Virus record (IMG/VR): IMGVR_UViG_3300023178_000009
Location: 1-64,000 of that record
Origin: a virus
Length of the DNA: 64,000 nucleotides
Reading direction: 5' to 3' (one strand)
Shown here: piece by piece, positions 26,571 to 35,797 of the stretch
Position numbering within the stretch: position 1 is the first letter of the stretch
How the letters are laid out: each line of letters starts with the position of its first letter
Notes under the pieces: model-generated
The model's database searches: none
The model's input: the letters and a program-made list of their open reading frames with translations, nothing else
What the model was told of the DNA's origin: nothing
Translations under genes and position numbers: made by a program

Positions 26571-27667
26571 TGTTTGGACGTACTTTTTATCACGATACTC
26601 TGCGTAGATATGTTATCTTATTTGGTACATTATTCAATGATGTTTATATTAATCGCGAAGACGAGAATGGCAACGTAAAACAGGTCATTAAAGTTCCTCT
26701 TGCATATGGACCTCGAGAAAAGTTTCTCGCGAGGATAGAAGGAATAGAATCGAATCGTGATCCATTACAACAGCCATTTTCAGTTGTATTGCCTCGCATG
26801 GGTTTCGAAATTACAGGTTTTAATTATGCACCTGAACGAAAATTGCCTACCCGAAATAAATTTAAGATTGAAGATATTGATGGTGATGGCGACCGTCGTG
26901 TCTCAATCTATAATCCAGTTCCCTATGATATTCAATTTAGTTTGTCCATTTTTGTAAAGAACACGACAGATGGTACTAGAATTATTGAACAAATACTTCC
27001 ATACTTTACACCTGAATGGACATCAACAGTATTACTAACTGAAACTCCTGAAGTTAAATTGGATATACCACTTGTTTTAACTGGAACAAGTCAAGATGAT
27101 GTATATGAAGGTTCTTTTGAAGATCGCCGCGCCTTGATATGGACACTCGATTTTACAATGAAAGGTTATTTCTATGGTCCAGAATATAAAAGTGATGTAA
27201 TTAAATTATCTAATACACAAATATTTGATTCATCATTGTATGATGATATAGATCAATCAATTAACAATGTTGAAGTAGCTTCACGTTTACTCGCTGAACC
27301 TGCCATATTAGCTAATAATTCTCCTACTGTTTTCTCAGATATTAATGCCGAAACTGCTACAGCTGTTGCCGTGATTAGTAGTGGGAGTGTAACAGAAATT
27401 GTACTTACTAATATTGGTTATGGATATAGTGACACACCAGCAACTATTACTATTGATGGTAATGCTACTGCAACGGCCGTAATGGGTAATGGATATAATA
27501 TAGATAGAATAGTAATTACTGATGGTGGCTCTGGATACACTGAAACACCTACCGTAACAATATCTGCACCTGACTTAGTATCGATAGCAAATACGGCAGC
27601 TATTGATTCTGAATCTACTTATGGTGTTGCAGAAGTGAATATAGGTCCATTCCCTGATGAAGGATAA
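26570..27667 (+). CDS. 15: Tail completion/sheath stabiliser gp15, C-terminally extended
   Basis: A 365-residue protein. Residues 1-230 are gp15-like: FYHDTLRRYVILFGTLFNDV, then RNKFKIEDIDGDGDRRVSIY and a WTLDFTMKGYFYGPE motif. gp15 caps the tail and joins it to the neck. T4 gp15 has 272 residues; here about 100 extra residues near the C-terminus contain two copies of a G[YS]GYxxxPxxxI unit (IGYGYSDTPATITI and GGSGYTETPTVTIS), a beta-repeat often found in fibre proteins. This extension may decorate the collar (inference). Confidence 0.8.
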   Translation: MFGRTFYHDTLRRYVILFGTLFNDVYINREDENGNVKQVIKVPLAYGPREKFLARIEGIESNRDPLQQPFSVVLPRMGFEITGFNYAPERKLPTRNKFKIEDIDGDGDRRVSIYNPVPYDIQFSLSIFVKNTTDGTRIIEQILPYFTPEWTSTVLLTETPEVKLDIPLVLTGTSQDDVYEGSFEDRRALIWTLDFTMKGYFYGPEYKSDVIKLSNTQIFDSSLYDDIDQSINNVEVASRLLAEPAILANNSPTVFSDINAETATAVAVISSGSVTEIVLTNIGYGYSDTPATITIDGNATATAVMGNGYNIDRIVITDGGSGYTETPTVTISAPDLVSIANTAAIDSESTYGVAEVNIGPFPDEG

Positions 27668-27671
27668 AGAT

Positions 27672-28079
27672 ATGAAGCATGATATATTGAATGATGTTTT
27701 GAATATGAATAGTGGACAACTCATCGAACAAGAAGAAAAACTACCTACAACTTATCGTCCAAGTCTCGAAACAGATAAAGAAATCGAGAACGATACAAAA
27801 TATGTTCGTCAGAATTTTTATGATCTTATCGAAAAAGGTCATGGTGCAATCGACGAATTGCTTGCAGTAGCAGATCAGTCTCAACACCCCAGAGCATATG
27901 AAGTCTTAGCTAATATGATCAAAACAATGGGTGATATGAATAATGATCTGCTAGCCATGCATGAAAAGAAACAAAAACTTACAGGCGAGAAACCAGAAAA
28001 ACCAGATACTGTTAATAATAACTTGTATGTAGGTAGTACGAGTGATTTGCTGAAGTTATTAAATAAAGAAAATGAGTGA
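27672..28079 (+). CDS. 16: Terminase small subunit gp16
   Basis: A 135-residue protein at the gp16 position immediately before gp17. Small terminase subunits recognise DNA and regulate the packaging motor. Features: DVLNMNSGQ near the start, a central helical region (ARQ-like YVRQNFYDLIEKGHGAIDE, ANMIKTMGDMNNDLLAMHEK) and a C-terminal VGSTSDLLKLLNK, all as in cyanophage gp16. ATG 27672 is chosen because AGGA lies seven bases upstream; the earlier in-frame ATG at 27657 overlaps gp15 without a good RBS. Overlaps gp17 by eight bases. Confidence 0.8.
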   Translation: MKHDILNDVLNMNSGQLIEQEEKLPTTYRPSLETDKEIENDTKYVRQNFYDLIEKGHGAIDELLAVADQSQHPRAYEVLANMIKTMGDMNNDLLAMHEKKQKLTGEKPEKPDTVNNNLYVGSTSDLLKLLNKENE

Positions 28080-29727
28080 AATTCAAGATATTATAGATTA
28101 TCGATCTTATCTCGGTAATGTAAATCTTAAGCGCAAGGGTGTTACAATTGAATGGACCGAAGATATGGTCCAAGAGTTTGTGAAGTGTGCTAAAGATCCA
28201 ATATACTTCTCAGAAAAATATATACAAATTGTACATGTTGATCATGGATTGATTCCGATAAATTGCTATGACTATCAAAAAGAAATCATTAAAAAAACCA
28301 CCAATAATAGAAGAGTCTGTGTTGTTACGTCACGGCAGGCAGGTAAAACTACTACTGCTGTATGTCTTATACTTCATTACATATTGTTTAACGACCATAA
28401 GCTCGTGGCTCTCCTCGCTAACAAAGGAGATGCAGCTAGGGAAATATTGGACAGAATTAAAACTGCGTATGAAGCGTTACCGAAATGGCTTCAACAAGGA
28501 GTCATCGAATGGAACAAAGGATCAGTAGAATTTGAAAACGGATCCAAAATCATTGCGGCTGCTACTTCTTCTTCTGCTATTCGAGGCAAATCCGTATCCT
28601 TCCTATACATTGATGAGACAGCTTTCGTGGAGAATTGGGACGAATTCTTTGCCTCAGTATTTCCAACAATCTCATCCGGAACTAGTACTAAAATCCTTCT
28701 TACATCCACACCAAATGGATTAAATCACTTCTATAAAACATGTGAAGGTGCCAAAGCAGGCAAAAATGGTTACGAGTTCGTGCAGGTTATGTGGCATGAC
28801 GTCCCGGGCCGTGATGAAAAATGGAGAGAAGAAACACTCGCTGCGATGGACTTTGATACAGAAAAGTTCGCGCAGGAAATGGAATGTGAATTCCTAGGTT
28901 CATCGGGTACACTCATATCGGGATGGAAATTAAAGCAACTTGTATATAGAGAAGCTATTAAAGAAGTCGGTGGTATAAACATATATGAAGAACCGATGCA
29001 AGAAGGCAACTATGTGATAGTTGTTGACGTCAGTAGAGGTAAAGGATTAGACTATTCTGCCTTTCAGGTCGTTGATATATCAGAGATGCCGTACAGACAG
29101 GTTGGAACATATCGTAATAATATGATCACACCTATAGATTATGCTGCAGCTGTGCATAGCGCGGCAAAGTATTACAATGAAGCCAATATATTGGTTGAAG
29201 TCAATGATATTGGAGAACAGGTAGCTTCTATTCTTTTCGAAGAATATGAATACGAAAATATGTTACTCACTGAAAATAATGGACGTGAAGGAAAACGTCT
29301 ATTATCAGGTGTAGCAGGATTCAGCGGAAGAGCAGATAAAGGTATACGTACTACTAAATCTGTAAAATCTGTTGGTTGTTCAATGATAAAATTATTAGTA
29401 GAACAAAATCAAATTATAATTAATGATTTCGAAACAATACGTGAATTTTCGACATTTAGTCAAAAAGGTACATCATGGGAAGCAGAACCGGGCAATCACG
29501 ACGATTTAGTGATGTGTTTAGTTCTCTTTGGTTGGTTGTCAAACCAGAAATTCTTTAAAGAATTGACTGATATAAATACGGTTATCAATCTCAAAGAAAT
29601 GAATGAAGAAAAAGTCTTTAGTGAGCTGGTTCCATTCGGTATCATTGACGACGGGCAAGACGTACACGAGCAAGAATCTCAAGTAAAGACTGCCAGAGGT
29701 GGAGATGACTATAGTTGGCTAATGTAG
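28072..29727 (+). CDS. 17: Terminase large subunit gp17
   Basis: A 551-residue packaging motor with N-terminal ATPase and C-terminal nuclease. Walker A is SRQAGKT at residues 87-93, Walker B FLYIDE at 177-182 with catalytic E182, and the coupling motif LLTSTPNG near 209-216. The RNase-H-like nuclease shows VIVVDVSRGKGLDYS (acidic D319) and a late GNHDDLVMCL with paired Asp. Length is close to T4 gp17 (610) and to marine relatives (about 550). It should move DNA into the prohead through the gp20 portal and cut it. Confidence 0.95.
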   Translation: MSEIQDIIDYRSYLGNVNLKRKGVTIEWTEDMVQEFVKCAKDPIYFSEKYIQIVHVDHGLIPINCYDYQKEIIKKTTNNRRVCVVTSRQAGKTTTAVCLILHYILFNDHKLVALLANKGDAAREILDRIKTAYEALPKWLQQGVIEWNKGSVEFENGSKIIAAATSSSAIRGKSVSFLYIDETAFVENWDEFFASVFPTISSGTSTKILLTSTPNGLNHFYKTCEGAKAGKNGYEFVQVMWHDVPGRDEKWREETLAAMDFDTEKFAQEMECEFLGSSGTLISGWKLKQLVYREAIKEVGGINIYEEPMQEGNYVIVVDVSRGKGLDYSAFQVVDISEMPYRQVGTYRNNMITPIDYAAAVHSAAKYYNEANILVEVNDIGEQVASILFEEYEYENMLLTENNGREGKRLLSGVAGFSGRADKGIRTTKSVKSVGCSMIKLLVEQNQIIINDFETIREFSTFSQKGTSWEAEPGNHDDLVMCLVLFGWLSNQKFFKELTDINTVINLKEMNEEKVFSELVPFGIIDDGQDVHEQESQVKTARGGDDYSWLM

Positions 29728-29759
29728 TTTGAAATGTGCTTTGTTATAAATAAAACTAC
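29724..29759 (+). other. Inverted repeat flanking a late promoter
   Basis: GTAGTTT (29724-29730) pairs with AAACTAC (29753-29759); the 22-base loop holds the TATAAATA box. Too weak and loop-rich for a confident terminator. Confidence 0.35.
29745..29752 (+). promoter_or_regulatory. T4-type late promoter of gp18
   Basis: Exact TATAAATA 45 bases before ATG 29798, in a 70-base intergenic gap; strong RBS AGGGAGA follows. Confidence 0.85.
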
Positions 29760-29797
29760 GAAATACATTATAATCAATTTACAGGGAGAAACACAAC

Positions 29798-32320
29798 ATG
29801 CCTTTTCAATTAAGCCCAGGCGTTAATGTTACAGAGATCGATTTGACGACTGTAATCCCTGCCGTAGCCACAACTGACGCCGCCATTGGTGGTGTTTTTC
29901 AGTGGGGACCGGTAGATAAGCCTTCGCTCGTTGTAAGCGAAGATGAATTAGCACAAGTTTATGGTAAGCCTAATAGCGATAATTATGAAACATGGATGAC
30001 CGCTGCTAGCTTCCTATCTTATTCTAATCGTCTTTATGTTTCACGAGCTCATCACTCATTTGGAAGTGATATTCTAACGTCAGCGTACGCTCAAAGTGGT
30101 ACAGACTATTTTGTAATCGATGGTACTGTTAGTGAACTGGAAACCGGCCTAGTAGTAGCTGCTATTGACGGATCAGTTTCAGAGGCAGCAATTACTGTTG
30201 ATACTACAGACGCATTTGATACATTTAATGATGTTACAGCTATTCACGACGGTGACGTACCTACAGGTCTTTTTACTGGTACATTATCTAATGTATTGAA
30301 TGGCGAAGCAGTAACGCTAAGCACTGATGGTACATTGCCACAAGGTTTTGATAACTTAACTACTTACTTTATTGTTAACTCGGTAGGAAACCAATTTGGT
30401 CTGTCACTAACTCAGGGTGGATCAGCTATTCCTTTGGTATCGACTGGCGATGGTACAGGTTCTGGATCATTGGTTCTTACTCGATCCGGTGATACTCGAG
30501 TAACTATGACTGGTCAAACATGGTCAGGCGCCACCGGTGCAGCTACATTAGAATTTCATGACGCTAGCTATTCATTCAACTCCGTAGCATTTGATGGTGC
30601 TACATCATCTGTTGCTGCTTCACACATTGTTAAAAACGATGATTCATATACAGATGCACTGGCAGGTTTTGATGACGCAGCACGCTGGGTTGCAAAATAT
30701 CCCGGTCTCATAGGCAATTCACTAAAAATTTCTGTCTGCGATTCGAACACGGCATTTAGCTCTGATGTAGAAATCGCGGCTGGACAAGTAACTACGCTTG
30801 CTATTAATGTTGGAGCAAATACTGGTACGATTACTTCAGCGGTTGATGGCGATGTAACAAATGTTACGTCTAATCTTTCCGTAGGAGATCAAATTAAAGT
30901 TGGTAATACAACAATTGGTGTTCAGTATCTTGAAATTACATCAATTGGAGCTGTTTCTGCTGGAGAAGCTGAAATCGAATTTGCTCAAGCTCTTACTACT
31001 ACAGAAAATATTAGCGTCGCCTCTTCGGTTTCTGCAGCTGCAACCATTGAACGATATTGGCAGTATTGGGATTTAGTTGAAGGTGCACCTACTCAATCAG
31101 CTTATGTTGCATCTCAAGGTAATACAGCAGCAAATGACGAAGTTCATGTTGTTGTAATTGACGAAGATGGTAAGATTTCTGGAATTCCTAACACAGTACT
31201 TGAAGTGTATAGTGGTCTTTCTCGCGCAACTGACGCTAAAGGTGAACAAGGTAATAATATATACTACAAAGATGTGATTAATCAATCTTCAGGTTATGTT
31301 TGGTGGGCAAATGATGATACAAATGCAACATCAGCATCAGCGTTACTTGTTCAATCATCAACTAATACTGGACCTGCTACTTACTCATTTATTGGTGGCC
31401 GAGACGTCGGTACTGAAACTACATGTGCTCTAGGTGATGTATTACGAGCTTATGACGTATATCGATCAGCTGAAGACATTGACATCTCATTGGTGTTGAC
31501 TGGTAAGTCTCGAGGTGCATCAAACGGTGCACAGCTTGGTAATTACTTGATTGACAACATTGGCGAACGACGTAAGGATTGTGTTGTATTCATCTCACCT
31601 GACAAGGATGATGTTGTTGGTAATTCATCCGATATCACAGAAGATGTTGTTCAATTTAGAAACAGCTGCCGATCATCTTCATACGCTGTACTCGACTCAG
31701 GTTATAAGTACATGTATGACAAGTATAACGACGTATATCGATGGGTACCTATTAATGGTGACATCGCCGGTCTAGCAGCATATACAGATGAATTGCGTGA
31801 TGCATGGTGGTCACCTGCAGGTTTCAATCGTGGCCAAATTAAGAATATTGTTAAGCTCGCTTGGAATCCGAAGCAAGCTGAGCGCGATATTCTTTACAAG
31901 AACGGTATTAATCCAATTGTTAACTTCCCAGGTCAAGGTATCGTAATGTTCGGTGATAAGACTCTGTTGGCTAAGCCTTCAGCGTTCGATCGTATCAACG
32001 TACGACGACTCTTCATTGTTCTTGAGAAAGCAATTGCTACAGCTGCTAAGTTTACATTGTTTGAGTTCAATGACGAATTCACACGCGCTAGCTTTGTTAA
32101 TCTTGTAACACCTTTCTTACGAGATGTTAAAGGCCGCCGAGGTGTAACAGACTTTGTAGTCGTATGTGACGAGACAAACAACACAGGTGAAGTCATCGAT
32201 CGCAACGAGTTCGTTGGTGACATCTACATCAAACCTGCTCGAAGCATCAACTTTATCCAGTTGAACTTTGTCGCAGTGCGAACAGGTGTAGAATTCTCCG
32301 AAGTTATTGGAAATTTCTAA
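29798..32320 (+). CDS. 18: Contractile tail sheath protein gp18
   Basis: An 840-residue sheath subunit; T4 gp18 is 659. The conserved N-terminus (SPGVNVTEIDLTTVIPAVAT, then GGVFQWGPVDKPSLVVSED) and C-terminal core (NRGQIKNIVKLAW, LFEFNDEFTRASFVNLVTPF, GDIYIKPARSINFIQLNFVA) are diagnostic. Between them, about residues 157-236, lies an inserted module (GTLSNVLNGEAVTLSTDGTL PQGF...) of a type usually seen in fibre proteins; such surface insertions are tolerated on the outside of sheaths. Own late promoter and strong RBS fit high expression. Confidence 0.95.
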   Translation: MPFQLSPGVNVTEIDLTTVIPAVATTDAAIGGVFQWGPVDKPSLVVSEDELAQVYGKPNSDNYETWMTAASFLSYSNRLYVSRAHHSFGSDILTSAYAQSGTDYFVIDGTVSELETGLVVAAIDGSVSEAAITVDTTDAFDTFNDVTAIHDGDVPTGLFTGTLSNVLNGEAVTLSTDGTLPQGFDNLTTYFIVNSVGNQFGLSLTQGGSAIPLVSTGDGTGSGSLVLTRSGDTRVTMTGQTWSGATGAATLEFHDASYSFNSVAFDGATSSVAASHIVKNDDSYTDALAGFDDAARWVAKYPGLIGNSLKISVCDSNTAFSSDVEIAAGQVTTLAINVGANTGTITSAVDGDVTNVTSNLSVGDQIKVGNTTIGVQYLEITSIGAVSAGEAEIEFAQALTTTENISVASSVSAAATIERYWQYWDLVEGAPTQSAYVASQGNTAANDEVHVVVIDEDGKISGIPNTVLEVYSGLSRATDAKGEQGNNIYYKDVINQSSGYVWWANDDTNATSASALLVQSSTNTGPATYSFIGGRDVGTETTCALGDVLRAYDVYRSAEDIDISLVLTGKSRGASNGAQLGNYLIDNIGERRKDCVVFISPDKDDVVGNSSDITEDVVQFRNSCRSSSYAVLDSGYKYMYDKYNDVYRWVPINGDIAGLAAYTDELRDAWWSPAGFNRGQIKNIVKLAWNPKQAERDILYKNGINPIVNFPGQGIVMFGDKTLLAKPSAFDRINVRRLFIVLEKAIATAAKFTLFEFNDEFTRASFVNLVTPFLRDVKGRRGVTDFVVVCDETNNTGEVIDRNEFVGDIYIKPARSINFIQLNFVAVRTGVEFSEVIGNF

Positions 32321-32326
32321 TAAATA
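32319..32326 (+). promoter_or_regulatory. Variant late promoter (AATAAATA) of gp19
   Basis: One mismatch to TATAAATA, 30 bases before gp19 and overlapping the gp18 stop. Same variant as at 40696. Confidence 0.5.
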
Positions 32327-32356
32327 GAACAAAGCTAAATTAAAGGAGAATAACAA

Positions 32357-32863
32357 ATGGCTTTTAGCTTACAAGACTTTAAATCAGGCGCAATAGAGGC
32401 GGGCGGTTATCGTCCCGCCCTCTTTGAAGTTGTTGCTACATCGTTTCCTGAACAGTTTAGATTTCTTTGTATGTCTTCACAGGTACCTGCTGCCACCCAC
32501 GGTGTAATCGAAGTTCCTTACTTTGGCCGTAAAGTTAAGATTGCTGGTGACAGAACGTATGCTGAATGGACAACAACTCTCATGCTCGAAGAAGATTTTG
32601 CAGTCCGAAATTCACTCGAGCAATGGGCAGATCAAATCAACGATCCTACATCAGGTGTTCGAACATTTGGTGGTCCTGAAGATTATAAATCAGATCTTGA
32701 AATCAAATTGTATGGAAAGACAGGTGATGTCAAGCGCACATACAAACTAGTAGATTGTTGGCCTACAGATGTAGGTACTATAGAATTGGATTGGAATACA
32801 ACTGATACGATTGGTACTTATACTGTAACTTGGGCCTTTGATGAGATGGCTGCTGGCAGCTAA
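32357..32863 (+). CDS. 19: Tail tube protein gp19
   Basis: A 168-residue tube subunit (T4 gp19 is 163). The tube lies inside the sheath and is driven into the cell on contraction. Diagnostic stretches are FRFLCMSSQVPAATHGVIEV, RTYAEWTTTLMLEEDFAVRN and LVDCWPTDVGTIELDWNTTD, ending in TYTVTWAFDEMA. Directly follows the sheath gene, with RBS AAAGGAGAA. A strong terminator comes after it. Confidence 0.95.
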   Translation: MAFSLQDFKSGAIEAGGYRPALFEVVATSFPEQFRFLCMSSQVPAATHGVIEVPYFGRKVKIAGDRTYAEWTTTLMLEEDFAVRNSLEQWADQINDPTSGVRTFGGPEDYKSDLEIKLYGKTGDVKRTYKLVDCWPTDVGTIELDWNTTDTIGTYTVTWAFDEMAAGS

Positions 32864-32890
32864 TTTCATCCAGTTCTAAAAGTGGGTTGA

Positions 32891-32930
32891 GGGGGATTAT
32901 AAATAATCTTATAGTCCCCCTTATTTTTAT
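32891..32930 (+). terminator. Terminator whose stem contains a late promoter
   Basis: A 12-bp stem (GGGGGATTATAA with TTATAGTCCCCC, one G-T pair) around a six-base loop, followed by TTATTTTTAT: a good rho-independent terminator for the gp18-gp19 unit. The left arm and loop include the next late promoter. Confidence 0.8.
32898..32905 (+). promoter_or_regulatory. Late promoter of gp20 inside terminator stem
   Basis: Exact TATAAATA, 38 bases before ATG 32944, lying in the left arm and loop of the terminator at 32891-32930. Confidence 0.8.
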
Positions 32931-32943
32931 CGGAGCGTTATGA

Positions 32944-34650
32944 ATGGAACTGTTTGGATTTGAGATAAACCGCAAGAAAGAAGAGAAGCAAAAAGAAAAG
33001 CTTGTCTCCTTCGTACCTCCGTCAAACGAAGATGGTGCATTAACCGTTGCCGCCGGCGGCGTATATGGCACTTATGTCGATCTCGATGGTTCAGTCAGAA
33101 CCGAAGCAGAATTAGTAAACAAATATCGTGCCATTTCGTTTGACCCTATTCTCGACATGGCAATTCAAGAAATCTGTAATGAAGCTATTGTCGAAGATTC
33201 AGACGAAGAAACAGTTAGTATTGTCCTTGACAATTTAGATACACAAGAATCAATTAAAAAATCAATTCAAGAAGAATTTGATGAAGTATTAAAACTTCTA
33301 GAATTTAATCGTTTGAGTTATGAATTGTTTCGTCGTTGGTATATTGATGGTCGCTTATACTATCATATACTTGTAGATGAAAAGAAACCGGCTCGAGGTA
33401 TTCTAGAAGTAAGATATATTGATCCCCGCAATATCAAAAAAGTAAGAGAAGTTAAAAAAGAAAAAGATCCAAAGACTGGTGTTACAATTGAAAAAATTGT
33501 TAACGAATACTATATGTACAGTCCATCAGGATTTTTAAAGAGAACTGGATCTATAACCGGTTCATCAATGAGTTCGTACGGATCTAGTAGTCCTGCAGCA
33601 AATGCTGAAGGAATTAAAATTTCTAAAGATTCTATCGTATATAACACCAGTGGATATCAAAGCTTAGATAACAAACTTATTCTCTCTTGGTTACAAAAAG
33701 CTATACGACCTCTTAATCAACTGCGATCTATGGAAGATTCGTTAGTAGTATATCGTATTTCTCGTGCGCCTGAACGTCGAATTTTCTATGTTGATGTAGG
33801 CGGTCTGCCAAAAGCTAAAGCAGAACAATACTTGTCTGATATCATGACTAAGTTCAAAAATAAAGTAGTTTATGATTCTGCAACTGGCGAAATTAAAGAC
33901 GATCGTAAATTCATGACAATGCTAGAAGATTTCTGGTTACCACGAAGAGAAGGTGGTAAAGGTACAGAGATTACTACATTGCCAGGCGGTGCTAATCTAG
34001 GAGATATTGAAGACGTACAATATTTTCAAACTAATTTATATCGTGCGCTCAATGTACCTATTTCTCGATTACAGCCAGAATCTACATATAGTCTTGGAAG
34101 AGCCACAGAGATTACCAGAGACGAAGTTAAGTTCAGTAAGTTTATCCTACGTCTTCGACAAAAGTTCTCAGAATTATTTCTGAAACTTCTCGAGAGACAA
34201 CTTATCCTAAAGCAGATTTGTTTGCCAGAAGAGTGGGAAGAATGGAAAGATGAAATTAATTTTGACTTTGCTGTCGATAACTATTTCGAAGAATTAAAAT
34301 CACTAGAAATGAATCGCGATCGCATTGGTCTATTGCGAGAGATGGAAGAATATGTTGGTAAATATTATTCTCATGAATATATTCGTCGATATGTATTGCA
34401 ACAATCAGAAGAAGAAATAAAAGATCTTGATGAGCAAATTAAAGCTGAAACAACAGATCTACGATATAATGAACCTGAAGAAGAGATGGAAGATGAGCCA
34501 GAAGAAGAACCAGCACCGCCGGCTCCTACATATAAGTTAGTTCCTGATGATTCAAAAGAACAAGAAGAAAAACCAGAAAAGAAAGAGGAGTATAACGAAC
34601 TTCAGGTAAACTTGATTGAAAGTATGACACGATATCTAAACGATGAATAA
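32944..34650 (+). CDS. 20: Portal protein gp20
   Basis: A 568-residue portal (T4 gp20 is 524). Twelve copies form the vertex ring that nucleates the head and passes DNA. Conserved parts: KYRAISFDPILDMAIQEICN, FRRWYIDGRLYYHILVD, IRPLNQLRSMEDSLVVYRIS, RAPERRIFYVDVGGLPK and NVPISRLQPES. The C-terminus is a long acidic and Pro-rich tail (EEMEDEPEEEPAPPAPTY). ATG 32944 gives the gp20 frame; an ATG at 32940 is in another frame with an early stop. Overlaps the collagen-like gene by eight bases. Confidence 0.95.
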   Translation: MELFGFEINRKKEEKQKEKLVSFVPPSNEDGALTVAAGGVYGTYVDLDGSVRTEAELVNKYRAISFDPILDMAIQEICNEAIVEDSDEETVSIVLDNLDTQESIKKSIQEEFDEVLKLLEFNRLSYELFRRWYIDGRLYYHILVDEKKPARGILEVRYIDPRNIKKVREVKKEKDPKTGVTIEKIVNEYYMYSPSGFLKRTGSITGSSMSSYGSSSPAANAEGIKISKDSIVYNTSGYQSLDNKLILSWLQKAIRPLNQLRSMEDSLVVYRISRAPERRIFYVDVGGLPKAKAEQYLSDIMTKFKNKVVYDSATGEIKDDRKFMTMLEDFWLPRREGGKGTEITTLPGGANLGDIEDVQYFQTNLYRALNVPISRLQPESTYSLGRATEITRDEVKFSKFILRLRQKFSELFLKLLERQLILKQICLPEEWEEWKDEINFDFAVDNYFEELKSLEMNRDRIGLLREMEEYVGKYYSHEYIRRYVLQQSEEEIKDLDEQIKAETTDLRYNEPEEEMEDEPEEEPAPPAPTYKLVPDDSKEQEEKPEKKEEYNELQVNLIESMTRYLNDE

Positions 34651-35797
34651 TATTGATCCGATTGTAACCTCATTCGCTATCGCTACAGCGAAGAAGGAAG
34701 CAAAAAAATTAGAAGATAAAATCTTCGATGTATTAGAAGAAGTTCAAACCCGCGGCCCTATGGGTCTTGATGGAGAACAAGGCCCACAAGGCCTAACTGG
34801 AAAAACCGGTCCGATGGGCCCACAAGGTCTACCCGGACCTCGTGGAGAAAAAGGAGAAACTGGTGAGCAAGGAATACAAGGAGAAACCGGAGAAATTGGA
34901 CCAGCTGGTGAGCGGGGCGAAACTGGCTTACAAGGCATTCAAGGAGAACAGGGCCCACAAGGACCACAAGGGATTCAAGGAGAGATTGGTCCAATTGGTG
35001 AGCAAGGTCCGCAAGGTCCGCAAGGAGAACGCGGAGCAGATGGACAACGCGGCGCTCAGGGAGAAAAAGGTGAAAAGGGTGACGTCGGCCCAACTGGCGC
35101 TACAGGAATTGCAGGACCGATCGGACCTCAAGGAGAAAAAGGCGATAAAGGCGATTCGGGAGAACAAGGTCCGCCGGGCAAGGATGGCAAAGATGGCCAA
35201 GACGCAGATCACGAACAAATAAAAGAACAAATCAATACTTTATTTGATGATGCTAAAAATTATTTAGATACACAACAAAAGAATTTACAAGAGCAATTAG
35301 ATGCTACTCAATTACAAGATCTAACTGAGTTTAAAGCAAAACTTACAAAAGAAGTATCTGATACTATTGAGAAGCATAAGAAATTTATTGATACACAAAT
35401 TTCTAATAAATGGGCGTCATCTGCTGGTGGTGGTTCGGTAAATATCCTACAGATGGATGACGTTCAGTTTCAAAAGAGACATGAAGTCGAAGGCGATGCT
35501 ATTTTAATATTTGATGCAAGTATAAAGAAATTTGTATCAGAATCATTTAGCGCTATTATAGACAGATTAGAATTAAATATTGGGACGGCATTAGAAGTGC
35601 AATACGATAAATTAGTTGATCAAGAAGGTGATTTCACTTATATCGGTGAAGCAGCACCGGGCTCTGCTCGTGATGCGGCGGTATGGAGAATTAAAAGAGT
35701 CTATGAAATAGGCGATGATATTGAAATCATATGGGCAAATAATACTGCCAATACAGAACTTATCTGGGACAATCGAGCAACGTACGAGTACAACTAA
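34643..35797 (+). CDS. Collagen-like structural protein
   Basis: A 384-residue protein. Residues 1-37 are helical; residues 38-187 are 50 uninterrupted Gly-X-Y triplets (GPMGLDGEQGPQGL...), enough for a 40-nm collagen triple helix; residues 190-255 are a charged coiled coil; the rest is a beta-type tip (NILQMDDVQFQKRHEVEGD ... YTYIG-like AAPGSARDAAVWRIKRVYEI). The triple helix plus coiled coil implies a trimeric fibre. Only two prolines occupy the Y position (GLP and GPP). It follows the portal gene, a place where T4 has prohead-core genes, so it may be a head or neck fibre (inference). Confidence 0.85.
   Translation: MNNIDPIVTSFAIATAKKEAKKLEDKIFDVLEEVQTRGPMGLDGEQGPQGLTGKTGPMGPQGLPGPRGEKGETGEQGIQGETGEIGPAGERGETGLQGIQGEQGPQGPQGIQGEIGPIGEQGPQGPQGERGADGQRGAQGEKGEKGDVGPTGATGIAGPIGPQGEKGDKGDSGEQGPPGKDGKDGQDADHEQIKEQINTLFDDAKNYLDTQQKNLQEQLDATQLQDLTEFKAKLTKEVSDTIEKHKKFIDTQISNKWASSAGGGSVNILQMDDVQFQKRHEVEGDAILIFDASIKKFVSESFSAIIDRLELNIGTALEVQYDKLVDQEGDFTYIGEAAPGSARDAAVWRIKRVYEIGDDIEIIWANNTANTELIWDNRATYEYN

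Noticed and set aside
34643-35797. The collagen-like protein as main substrate of the P4H-like oxygenase
   Set aside because: Animal-type P4H targets Pro in the Y position, and only two Y-position prolines (GLP, GPP) are present; the YP-repeat protein is the nearer and richer candidate.
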